A model generated the notes under the pieces. The model was not told where the DNA came from. It made no database searches and saw only the letters and a list, made by a program, of their open reading frames with translations. A stretch of DNA of 18,709 nucleotides. Origin: Eubacterium sp. CAG:251 (lineage in GTDB: Bacteria > Bacillota > Clostridia > Oscillospirales > Acutalibacteraceae). Location of the stretch: NCBI GenBank assembly GCA_000436835.1, contig FR889111.1, forward strand, positions 1 through 18,709, in the 5' to 3' direction. The position numbers were made by a program, and so were the translations under genes. Below, piece by piece: positions 7,232 through 14,427 of the stretch (position 1 is its first letter; each line of letters opens with the position of its first letter).

Positions 7232-8587
7232 TTATTCCTCATCGCTCTTATTGCCAAGACCGAAAAGTGAATTGAAATCAAATTCCTCACCGTTAATTTC
7301 CAAATCGGCAAGCTGCTCGTTTAATGATATGCTGTAAAATCCGCTTACAAAGGTGTCAAGATTAATCTCTGTTTCTTCACCCGTTTGCATATTTTTAAGC
7401 TTAGCGGTTTTAGCCTCAACCTCGTTATCGCCGATAACAACGTTGAATTTAGCACCGAGCTTGTCAGCGTATTTCATCTGCGCCCTTACGCTTCTTTGGT
7501 TAAGGTCAAGCAAAGCCGAGAAACCTTCTTCTCTCATATCCTTTGCAATTTCAACAGCCTTGAGCGTCGCTTTTTCGCCAAGAGCAACAATGAATAAATC
7601 AGGCTTTTCAGCCTCAGGGAATTCGCAACCCTGAGCCTCCATAAGAAGCATAAGTCTTTCAATTCCAATAGCACAGCCGAGTGACGGAGTGTGCTGACCG
7701 CCAAGTTCTTCAACAAGACCGTCGTATCTGCCGCCGCCGCAAACAGTGCCCTGCGCACCGATTGAGTTTGAAACAAATTCAAATACCGTTTTGGTATAAT
7801 AGTCAAGGCCTCTTACTATTTGCGGATTGATTGTATATTCAATATTTTGAGCCTTAAGGTACTTTTGCACATTTTCAAAATGCTCTTTACATTCGTCGCA
7901 AAGATAATCAATAACTACAGGTGCACCCTCGGCAATTTCGTGGCAAATCGGGCTTTTGCAGTCAAGTATTCTCATCGGATTTCTGTCAAGCCTGCTTTTG
8001 CAAGTGTCGCAAAGCTCGTCCTTGCGAGAGGAAAAATATTCTTTGAGCGCCTTGTGATATTCGGCACGGCAGGTAGGACAACCGATTGAGTTAATCTCAA
8101 GGCTTAAATCCTTAACACCGAGTGTATCAAAAAGCGATTTTGCAAGCGCAATAATTTCAGCGTCTGCAAGAGGGGAGGCTGAGCCGAAACATTCAACACC
8201 GAACTGATGGAATTCTCTAAGCCTGCCTGCCTGCGGCTTTTCGTATCTGTAGCAAGAGGTGAGATAGCAAACCTTTTGCGGAAGCGCCTCGTTGCAAAGT
8301 CCGTTTTCAAGGTATGAACGAACTGCGCCTGAAGTGCCTTCCGGTCTTAATGTGATTGACCTGCCGCCCTTGTCGTCAAAAGTATACATTTCCTTTTGAA
8401 CAACGTCCGTCGTGTCGCCCACACCTCTTTGGAAAAGCTCCGTGTGTTCAAAAACAGGTGTTCTTATTTCTTTATATCCAAACTTTGAAGCGATATCAAG
8501 CGCAGTAGCCTCGATATATTGGTTTTTGTGTACGTCCTTAGGCAAGACATCCTTAGTGCCTTTAATAGCTTTAGTTATAAGTGCCAT
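7232..8587 (-). CDS. hisS: Histidyl-tRNA synthetase
   Basis: Class II synthetase that charges tRNA-His (451 residues). It starts IKGTKDVLP and has motif 2 (SCYRYEKPQ..LREFHQFGVE, about 111-132) and the histidine-specific signatures RGLDYYTKT (259-267) and GGGRYDGLVEELGG (284-297). The insertion domain carries Cys pairs (170/173, 193/196, 210/215, 230/233) of the kind seen in many Firmicute enzymes and possibly metal binding. The C-terminal anticodon domain is followed by about 25-30 extra acidic and aromatic residues, making it longer than the usual 420 or so. The start has a GGAGA ribosome site. No T-box leader is visible. A terminator-like hairpin lies only 27 bases upstream. Confidence 0.97.
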   Translation of the reverse strand: MALITKAIKGTKDVLPKDVHKNQYIEATALDIASKFGYKEIRTPVFEHTELFQRGVGDTTDVVQKEMYTFDDKGGRSITLRPEGTSGAVRSYLENGLCNEALPQKVCYLTSCYRYEKPQAGRLREFHQFGVECFGSASPLADAEIIALAKSLFDTLGVKDLSLEINSIGCPTCRAEYHKALKEYFSSRKDELCDTCKSRLDRNPMRILDCKSPICHEIAEGAPVVIDYLCDECKEHFENVQKYLKAQNIEYTINPQIVRGLDYYTKTVFEFVSNSIGAQGTVCGGGRYDGLVEELGGQHTPSLGCAIGIERLMLLMEAQGCEFPEAEKPDLFIVALGEKATLKAVEIAKDMREEGFSALLDLNQRSVRAQMKYADKLGAKFNVVIGDNEVEAKTAKLKNMQTGEETEINLDTFVSGFYSISLNEQLADLEINGEEFDFNSLFGLGNKSDEE

Positions 8588-8613
8588 ATCGTTCTCCTGT
8601 TATTAATGTGTCA

Positions 8614-8644
8614 TAAAAATCGGGCGAGTAAATTTACTCACCCG
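8614..8644 (-). terminator. Terminator or attenuator between mgsA and hisS
   Basis: A near-perfect palindrome, CGGGTGAGTAAA with TTTACTCGCCCG on the minus strand, followed by ATTTTTA. It begins 14 bases after the mgsA stop and its U-tract ends 27 bases before the hisS ATG. As a full terminator it would end mgsA; because hisS follows so closely it may also act as an attenuator. Confidence 0.75.
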
Positions 8645-8658
8645 TTATTAGTTTTATT

Positions 8659-9075
8659 TTATCTTGACTGATTATAGCGTGGATTGACTATTTCTCTCCA
8701 CTCAAAATCGCCTCTCTCAACACCTCTGATTAATGCCTCAGCCGTTGCAATGTTGGTTGCAAACGGAATGTTGTGAACGTCGCAAAGACGTAAAAGGTCG
8801 TGGTCGCTCGGCTCGTGCGGCTTAGGTGAGAGCGGGTCTCTGAAAAATATTAAAAGGTCAATCTCATTGCAGGCAATGCGGCTTGCAATCTGCTGTCCGC
8901 CGCCCTGGCTTCCTGCAAGAAAGCAATTGATTTTAAGACCTGTTGCTTCTGAAACGAGCTTGCCTGTTGTTCCTGTAGCGCAAACATCGTGTCTGCTGAT
9001 AATTCCGCAATATGCAATGCAAAATTGAACTAAAAGCTCTTTTTTGGCGTCGTGTGCAATTAATGCGATATTCAT
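8659..9075 (-). CDS. mgsA: Methylglyoxal synthase-like protein with altered catalytic residues
   Basis: The fold and most motifs are those of methylglyoxal synthase, which converts dihydroxyacetone phosphate to methylglyoxal: HDAKK (8-12), ATGTTGKL (33-40), FFRDPL (77-82), PHEP (86-89), LCDVHNIPFATN (97-108). Length is normal (138). However, by gapless alignment with the E. coli enzyme as I remember it, the catalytic base Asp71 (GGDQQ) is Gly60 here (GGGQQ), and Asp101 (PHDPD) is Ser90 (PHEPS). Asp9, Asp80 and His87 remain. It may therefore be inactive, use a shifted acid (Asp91), or have another ligand-binding role. A good ribosome site (GGGGGT) precedes the ATG, and a promoter lies about 80 bases upstream. 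The gene symbol reflects homology, not proven activity. Confidence 0.85.
   Translation of the reverse strand: MNIALIAHDAKKELLVQFCIAYCGIISRHDVCATGTTGKLVSEATGLKINCFLAGSQGGGQQIASRIACNEIDLLIFFRDPLSPKPHEPSDHDLLRLCDVHNIPFATNIATAEALIRGVERGDFEWREIVNPRYNQSR
8671..8700 (-). promoter_or_regulatory. Possible hisS promoter inside the mgsA 3' end
   Basis: On the minus strand, TGGAGA and a perfect TATAAT are separated by 18 bases, within the last codons of mgsA. Transcription would start near 8664 and pass through the hairpin at 8621-8644 before hisS. The -35 is weak (4 of 6). Confidence 0.3.
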
Positions 9076-9154
9076 ACTTTACCCCCATGATTAATTAAAG
9101 TGTTTGTTATTTTCTTTTTCTTAATTTTCTGCCTTTTTAATCTAATACGTGCTT

Positions 9155-9183
9155 ATTTTAACACAAAATTAATATATATTCAA
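9155..9183 (-). promoter_or_regulatory. Promoter of mgsA
   Basis: On the minus strand, TTGAAT (9178-9183) and TAAAAT (9155-9160) are separated by 17 bases, about 80 bases before the mgsA ATG, in the gap after the PBP2 gene. Confidence 0.55.
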
Positions 9184-9206
9184 TAATTATTTATATATAT
9201 ACTCCA

Positions 9207-9232
9207 AAATACTACAAAAAACTTGAGTATTT
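9207..9232 (-). terminator. Weak hairpin at the end of the cell-shape operon
   Basis: AAATACT pairs with AGTATTT (seven AT-rich pairs, 12-base loop) overlapping the PBP2 stop codon, followed on the minus strand by only one further T and GG. It is the only terminator candidate here and is weak, so readthrough into mgsA is possible. Confidence 0.3.
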
Positions 9233-11249
9233 ACGGCAAAAGCGTACCGACTTTTTGATTTTCCTTTGCGTCGGTGTTGTTTTGATACCAATAATTGATG
9301 ATATCCTTAGTCATTTCCGCCGTTTCCGAGCCGGAGCCTGCAAGCTCAACTACTGATGAAACCGCAATTTCGGGATGGTTGTAAGGTGCAAAGGTGATAA
9401 GAAAGCCGTTGTTTCTCTTAGCGCCGTTTACCTTAACCTCGGAAGTACCTGTTTTGCAGGCAACCTTTGTTTTCATATTTGAAAATACTAAATACGGACC
9501 GCCGTTTGTAGCAACAAGGCGCATACCTTGATGAACGGTGTTAATCGTGCTTTGGCTTAAACCTACCGATTCAGCAACCGATTTTGTTTTTTCGTTGACA
9601 TTGCCCGAAGCGGAAGAAATTATTGATTTTACAAAGTGAAGCTCATATCTTGTTCCGCCGTTTGCAACTGTTGAGCAGTAGTTTGCAAGCTGGAGAGGAG
9701 TGAAAAGGTTATCACTCTGACCGATAGCGGTTTGAAGTGTGTCACCTGCGTTCCATATTCCGCCGTTATTTTCTCTGTTTTCGGGAGATGCAAGAATACC
9801 TGAGGACTCTGCAATTTCAACTCCTGTTTTTTCGCCCAAGCCAAAGGCTGTTGCATATTCGTCAATTTTGGAAATTCCAAGCCTCATAGCGCAGTTGTAG
9901 AAGAAAATGTTGCACGAATCACGAAGTGCGGTTTTTACATTTTCACCGCCGTGTGCATTTCCGTGAAGACATTTGAATTTTTGCTTTCTGTATTCCATTG
10001 TACCGCCACAGTTAAAAATCGTGTCAGCGCTGATAGCGCCCTCTTCAAGCGAAGCACTTGCAACAACGGGCTTAAATGTAGAACCCGGAGCGTAAGTACC
10101 CATGGCAAATCTTGACCAAAGCGGGTTACGAGGGTTAGAAATAAGCTCGTCATATTTATCGTAATAATCGTTTAAATCGTAGGTAGGGTAGGAGGCTGCG
10201 GCAAGAAGTTCACCGCTGTTTACGTCCTCAACCACTACTGCACCTGCCGAGGAAGCAGCGTTAACCTTATTGCACACACCTTGAAGCCTGTTTTGCGCAA
10301 GTACTTGCAAATCACGGTCAATAGTCAATACCACAGTGTTGCCCTGAATAGGCTTTTTCGTGACCTCCTGCGTTATTTCGCCGTCTTTTGTTATCGTGAT
10401 TGTAAGCTCACCCGGAGTGCCCCTAAGCTCGCTTTCGCAAGCCTGCTCAATACCCGACTCGCCTATTTGGTCGGTAATTTTATATCCGTCGTCTTTGCGT
10501 TCGTTGTATTCCTCGGCATTGATTTTCCTGACTGTGCCGAGAATGTGCGGTGCAATTGTTGAGTCAACATATTCTCTGTATGCAACAATTCTTACGTCTG
10601 CACCGAGATATGTTTCCCGGTCCTCTTTAATCATTGCAACCGTTTCGTCGCTTACGTCATCTGCAATCGTAACAGGGTTTTCGTAAGAGAAAAGAAGCCT
10701 TGTAAGCTCATATCTGATATTGCCGATTTTTAGCGCAGTTTGAGCGTCATAGCCTTCAATCTCATATTTTTCAATCATAGCGTCAAAGCAGTTTTGCGCA
10801 GTTGCATAAGGCTGAAGATTGAGCATATCTGCACTTTTCATCGTCGCAATATCCTCTTTTTTACCGCTGAATTTAACCTTGCCGCTCTTTGTTATTTTTA
10901 GCGGAAGATTTTGAGCGTATTCCTCCTTATTTTTCTCAAAAAGCTTAATGAGATTATAGATTATCTCGTTTCTTCTCTTATTGTCCTTTTGAGAGGGGAA
11001 AAATGCAGCGTTTAAAATTATCGAGTTGCCTTGCCTATTGGTTACAAGGGAGTTACCGTTTCTGTCAACAATTTCTCCTCTTGCCGCCTCAAGCTCAACA
11101 ACATATTTACTTTCCGTATTGTTTTGTGCGGCATAGTATTCGTTATTTTTTACCTGAATGTTAAACAAATCTGCCGCAAATGAAAAGATAACTAAGCAGA
11201 CCACAATCAGCGCAAAAACACTCCTGCCGCTTTTATATTTACTTTTCAA
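9231..11249 (-). CDS. mrdA: Penicillin-binding protein 2, elongasome transpeptidase
   Basis: A class B penicillin-binding protein (672 residues) that cross-links peptidoglycan during side-wall growth with the Mre complex. A short cytosolic N-terminus is followed by one membrane anchor (about 11-30). The dimerisation/pedestal domain contains ARGEIVDRNG (56-65) and a large insert. The transpeptidase domain has Ser390-Thr-Phe-Lys393, Ser445-Cys-Asn447 and Lys599-Thr-Gly-Thr602. All catalytic motifs are intact. The start codon is TTG at 11249, eight bases after AAGGAG; no ATG in frame fits better. It is the last of mreB-mreC-mreD-mrdA, 32 bases after mreD. No rodA partner gene is in the window. 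The PBP2 (MrdA/PbpA) assignment rests on operon position and domain layout. Confidence 0.92.
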   Translation of the reverse strand: MKSKYKSGRSVFALIVVCLVIFSFAADLFNIQVKNNEYYAAQNNTESKYVVELEAARGEIVDRNGNSLVTNRQGNSIILNAAFFPSQKDNKRRNEIIYNLIKLFEKNKEEYAQNLPLKITKSGKVKFSGKKEDIATMKSADMLNLQPYATAQNCFDAMIEKYEIEGYDAQTALKIGNIRYELTRLLFSYENPVTIADDVSDETVAMIKEDRETYLGADVRIVAYREYVDSTIAPHILGTVRKINAEEYNERKDDGYKITDQIGESGIEQACESELRGTPGELTITITKDGEITQEVTKKPIQGNTVVLTIDRDLQVLAQNRLQGVCNKVNAASSAGAVVVEDVNSGELLAAASYPTYDLNDYYDKYDELISNPRNPLWSRFAMGTYAPGSTFKPVVASASLEEGAISADTIFNCGGTMEYRKQKFKCLHGNAHGGENVKTALRDSCNIFFYNCAMRLGISKIDEYATAFGLGEKTGVEIAESSGILASPENRENNGGIWNAGDTLQTAIGQSDNLFTPLQLANYCSTVANGGTRYELHFVKSIISSASGNVNEKTKSVAESVGLSQSTINTVHQGMRLVATNGGPYLVFSNMKTKVACKTGTSEVKVNGAKRNNGFLITFAPYNHPEIAVSSVVELAGSGSETAEMTKDIINYWYQNNTDAKENQKVGTLLP

Positions 11250-11281
11250 TGAAGTACTCCTTGATTATAATAAATTGCCGT

Positions 11282-11827
11282 TTATTTTATTTCTCTTTTA
11301 TCCTCAATCACTGGCTTCGGCGCTTCGTTAAGCTTTCTTTTAATCGGTCTTAAAATGAGATAGATAAGCGGAGTGAGCACAAGTGTATAAATAACGCATG
11401 GAATGTAAAATGTTACAAGCGTCATTTCTCCGCCTTTTACGCCCTTTATGATTATAAAGAAAAGCCAATAGATAAAGCCATAAAGAACTGTTGCAACTGT
11501 TATTGAAACAAAATTTGTGATAAAAATATCTCTTGCAATGTAAGTGACAAGTGCGCAGGAGAAAAAGCACATAATCATAATGAAAATGCAGTTAAAGCCC
11601 ATATGCACTCCCGAAGTCAAATCCCATAAAAGCCCGGCAAAAAGACCTAAGAGCGCACCGTTTTTCTCGTCCTCGCCCATAGCAAGAATAATCGTTACAG
11701 GCAAAAGCAAAAAGCACCTTGCTCCCCAAACCTCAGGGAAAAGACCTTGAACATTTTGAAGCAAATCGCAACCGAGGATAATAAGGCAGTAAATGATATA
11801 TTTAACCGTCTGCTTTTTTGCACTCAT
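11282..11827 (-). CDS. mreD: Rod shape-determining protein MreD
   Basis: A 181-residue integral membrane protein with about five or six hydrophobic helices and a charged C-terminal tail (RPIKRKLNEAPKP...). The segment GLFAGLLWDLTSGVHMGFN (62-80) is the characteristic MreD motif, with its small and aromatic residues and Asp. MreD is the membrane partner of MreC and the PBP2/RodA machinery that guides cell elongation. Its ATG overlaps the mreC stop codon by one base, so the two are translationally coupled. Confidence 0.9.
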   Translation of the reverse strand: MSAKKQTVKYIIYCLIILGCDLLQNVQGLFPEVWGARCFLLLPVTIILAMGEDEKNGALLGLFAGLLWDLTSGVHMGFNCIFIMIMCFFSCALVTYIARDIFITNFVSITVATVLYGFIYWLFFIIIKGVKGGEMTLVTFYIPCVIYTLVLTPLIYLILRPIKRKLNEAPKPVIEDKREIK

Positions 11828-12672
11828 TATTTGCCCTCGCTTTCGCTGTAGCTTGTAAGAATGAGCACGGATGTTACCTTTTCAATATCCGTACCCGGCT
11901 CAACAGCCGCATAGCTTGAAATGTCCGTATCGTCATTGTTGATATCTTTGACTGTTCCGATAATTATTCCTTTAGGCATTTTTTTGCTTATACCTGCCGT
12001 CGCAATAATCGAACCGTAAGAAATTTTACTTGATGATGAAAGGTTTTCAAATTTGCAAACACCCTGCTTTGCAAGGCTTGCGTCGCCCGAAACAAAGCTT
12101 AGCTCATTAGTAGAAATATCGTAAGCCGAAACCGAAAAATCCGGGTCGAGAATAGTATTTACAACGCTGTAGGTAGGATAAGCCTTTTTTATAACGCCGA
12201 TAAGATATTTTCCGTAAAGAACAGCCGCACCGTCCTTAACTCCGTTTAACGTGCCCTTGCTTACCGTGAACGAACAGTATGGATTTGCACTGTCCCTTCC
12301 GATAACCGATGCTTCGGCAAATTTGAAATCCTTATGTTCCTCTTTAAGGCCGAGTGCGTCCTTGTATAAATCATTTTGCGCTTTAAGATTGTTATAATCG
12401 GCAAGTTGGTTTTGAAGCTCGCCGAGTTGCTTTTGAAGCGAATCGATTTTGGCGTCGTATTCAGCATTGCCCTTTGCACTTTCGCTTATATGGTCAATTC
12501 CATCGCTTATTTTGCTTGCAACCCAATGCGCAGGAGTGAATATTGTGCCTACTATGCCGCTTTGCGCCGTTTCGCCGTGGCCGTTAGCAGCACAAATGAA
12601 CATACCTACAAGAAGCAAGGCAATTATTGAAACTATTAACTTGAAACGACTGCTTTTAAAAAGGTCTTTCAT
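11827..12672 (-). CDS. mreC: Rod shape-determining protein MreC
   Basis: A 281-residue bitopic protein. After a short basic N-terminus there is one membrane helix (about 10-29), then a predicted coiled coil (about 67-110, SLQKQLGELQNQL), then the extracytoplasmic double beta-barrel MreC domain with recognisable VIGRD..NPYCSFTVSKG and GKYLIGVI segments. MreC scaffolds PBP2 and MreD outside the membrane. The start is ATG 12672, two bases after the mreB stop, with AGAAGGGC inside mreB as ribosome site; the open frame extends 16 codons further back but that part overlaps mreB. Confidence 0.92.
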   Translation of the reverse strand: MKDLFKSSRFKLIVSIIALLLVGMFICAANGHGETAQSGIVGTIFTPAHWVASKISDGIDHISESAKGNAEYDAKIDSLQKQLGELQNQLADYNNLKAQNDLYKDALGLKEEHKDFKFAEASVIGRDSANPYCSFTVSKGTLNGVKDGAAVLYGKYLIGVIKKAYPTYSVVNTILDPDFSVSAYDISTNELSFVSGDASLAKQGVCKFENLSSSSKISYGSIIATAGISKKMPKGIIIGTVKDINNDDTDISSYAAVEPGTDIEKVTSVLILTSYSESEGK

Positions 12673-12674
12673 AA

Positions 12675-13655
12675 TTATTGTGCCCTTCTGAGTTTGATTG
12701 ATGTTCCGATAGCTACGCAATCAAGCGGCTTTTCGGGAATATGTACCTGCATTTTTGTTTCCTTTGCAATAAGCTCCGGCAAGCCTCTGAGCTGGCTTGA
12801 ACCGCCGGCAAGATAAATGCCCCTGTCAATAATATCAGACGCAAGTTCCGGAAGCGTAACTTCAAGAGTTTCTTTAATGGAAGCAATGATTTTAGAAACA
12901 GGCTCTGCCAAAACATCTCTTATTTCAGCCGAGGTTACCTCAACGCTCTTAGGCAAACCGTCTGTAAGATTTCTTCCCTTAACGTCCATTGCACCTTCGC
13001 CGTCGTATTCGCTTACAGAGCCGATTTTAAGCTTGATATCCTCAGCCGTGTTTTTTCCGATAAGAAGATTGTGCGCTTTTTTCATATGATTTACTATTGC
13101 CTCGTCAAATGCGTCGCCGCCAACCTTAATGCTTCTGCTTGCCGCAATACCGCCAAGGCTGATAACCGCAACGTCGCATGTGCCCCCGCCGATATCAACT
13201 ATCATAGAGCCGGTTGCTTCAAAAACAGGAAGGCCTGCGCCGATTGCTGCCGCCATCGACTCCTCAATAAGCTCAACGTCCTGTGCACCTGCCGAGCGAA
13301 CAGCGTCCTCAACCGCACGTCTTTCAACCTCGGTTACGCCGCTCGGAACACTTACAACAACTCTTGTCCTTGTAAAAAGATTTCTCCTGCTTGAACGGTA
13401 AATGAAACTCCTGAGCATATCCGACGTCATATCGAAATCGGCAATAACACCGTCTTGAAGCGGCCTTACCGCAATAATTGAACCCGGAGTTCTGCCAATC
13501 ATGGTCTTAGCCTCATCGCCTGTTGCAAGAACCCTTTTAGTCTTTACATCAACTGCAACAACACTCGGCTCCCTTATAATAATTCTGCCCTTTTTGTCAC
13601 AAATAACTGTATTTGCCGTGCCTAAATCAATTCCTATATCTCTTGAAAAAATCAT
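12675..13655 (-). CDS. mreB: Actin-like cell-shape protein MreB
   Basis: Bacterial actin homologue (326 residues) that forms membrane-associated filaments organising side-wall synthesis. It begins IFSRDIGIDLGTANT (phosphate-1 loop, about 2-16), has EESMAAAIGAGLPV, phosphate-2 DIGGGTCDVAV and the adenosine motif YLAGGSSQLRGLPEL near the C-terminus. The start could be GTG 13658 or ATG 13655; the ATG is preferred because family members start at this position. The ribosome site is weak. It heads the mreBCD-mrdA operon under the promoter at 13724-13752 and is divergent from the sigma-factor operon. Confidence 0.96.
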   Translation of the reverse strand: MIFSRDIGIDLGTANTVICDKKGRIIIREPSVVAVDVKTKRVLATGDEAKTMIGRTPGSIIAVRPLQDGVIADFDMTSDMLRSFIYRSSRRNLFTRTRVVVSVPSGVTEVERRAVEDAVRSAGAQDVELIEESMAAAIGAGLPVFEATGSMIVDIGGGTCDVAVISLGGIAASRSIKVGGDAFDEAIVNHMKKAHNLLIGKNTAEDIKLKIGSVSEYDGEGAMDVKGRNLTDGLPKSVEVTSAEIRDVLAEPVSKIIASIKETLEVTLPELASDIIDRGIYLAGGSSQLRGLPELIAKETKMQVHIPEKPLDCVAIGTSIKLRRAQ

Positions 13656-13681
13656 CACTTTGTCCTGCCTTTATATCGAAT

Positions 13682-13697
13682 GATAACAATAGTTATC
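13682..13697. repeat. Palindrome in the mreB leader
   Basis: GATAAC-AATA-GTTATC, a perfect six-base inverted repeat with a four-base centre, about 20-35 bases downstream of the predicted mreB transcription start. It may be a DNA-binding site or a small hairpin in the leader RNA. Confidence 0.5.
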
Positions 13698-13723
13698 CAT
13701 TATTTAAAATCTTAATTGTATCT

Positions 13724-13752
13724 ATTATATAATAGAGCGCTCCTTATAACAA
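13724..13752 (-). promoter_or_regulatory. Promoter of mreBCD-mrdA
   Basis: On the minus strand, TTGTTA (13747-13752) and a perfect TATAAT (13724-13729) are 17 bases apart. The spacer holds an eight-base palindrome, GAGCGCTC (13735-13742), which could be an operator. The leader would be about 60 bases. Confidence 0.7.
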
Positions 13753-13846
13753 TAGCAAATTCAAAATATTTTAAAAATTTACAAAATTGTAAAATAAACA
13801 ATAAAAAATCAAATTTTTTTACACGCTGGGAGACTTCGAAAAAATC

Positions 13847-13875
13847 TTGCAACACTTTGGGCGATAATTTATACT
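13847..13875 (+). promoter_or_regulatory. Promoter of the sigma factor/beta-propeller operon
   Basis: TTGCAA and TATACT are separated by 17 bases, with a transcription start expected near 13882. The overlapping TGCAACACTTT also resembles an ECF-type -35 element of the TGMAAC class, so autoregulation by the encoded sigma factor is possible. I see no convincing ECF -10 (CGTN) at the right distance. Confidence 0.5.
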
Positions 13876-13908
13876 TAACTTATGACGTCGTCAAAAGAGG
13901 TGAGCAAT

Positions 13909-14421
13909 ATGAAAGAAAGCGAGTTTATAAAAAATGCCCAAAAGGGTGATAAAAATGCTTTTTGCGAGCTTTATGAGCTTTATAAAAACAGGCTTTATCG
14001 TTATGCCTATTATAAGCTTTCGAGCGAAGCAGACGCAGAGGACGCCGTTATGGATTGCGTTCTCTGCGCTTGGCAGGGGATAAAACAGCTTAAAAAGGCG
14101 GAGGCTTTTCCGGCTTGGATATTTAAAATTTTGCGCTCTTCCTGTGCAAAATATATTGATTATCAGGCAAAAAGCAGGGTGAATTCATCGCTTGCCGAAA
14201 TGCAAAACGATGCCTCTCTTTCCTATTGCCACAGCGATTTATCATTAGAGCTTAAGCAGGCTCTTGATAAACTTCAATCTGATGAAAAGGACATTGTTTT
14301 GCTTTGCCTTGTTGCAGGCTTTACGAGTAAGGAATGTTCAAAAATTGTCGGCATAAAGCCGTCGGGTGTCAGGTCAAAGCTTTCAAGAAGCCTTGCGAAA
14401 ATGAGAAATTATTTGGAGTGA
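13909..14421 (+). CDS. ECF-type RNA polymerase sigma factor
   Basis: A 170-residue two-domain sigma factor. Region 2 (about 5-75) has FCELYELYKNRLYRYAYYKL, EDAVMDCVLCAWQGI and PAWIFKILRSSC. Region 4 (about 115-168) has the LQSDEKDIVLLCLVAGFTSKE helix-turn-helix and GVRSKLSRSLAKMR recognition helix. Regions 1 and 3 are absent, as in extracytoplasmic-function sigma factors. The start is ATG 13909, a few bases after AGAGGTGAG; an in-frame ATG nine codons earlier has no ribosome site. The next gene starts 6 bases after the stop and encodes a membrane protein with an outside domain, the usual sigma/anti-sigma layout. Target genes are unknown. Confidence 0.9.
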   Translation: MKESEFIKNAQKGDKNAFCELYELYKNRLYRYAYYKLSSEADAEDAVMDCVLCAWQGIKQLKKAEAFPAWIFKILRSSCAKYIDYQAKSRVNSSLAEMQNDASLSYCHSDLSLELKQALDKLQSDEKDIVLLCLVAGFTSKECSKIVGIKPSGVRSKLSRSLAKMRNYLE

Positions 14422-14427
14422 TGTTAT

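Noticed and set aside
8588..9230. T-box or other amino-acid-responsive leader for the synthetase operon
   Set aside because: I found no T-box-like consensus and no space for specifier and antiterminator stems between mgsA and hisS.
13884..13889. GACGTC palindrome just before the sigma-factor gene
   Set aside because: A single six-base palindrome is expected by chance and has no partner site.
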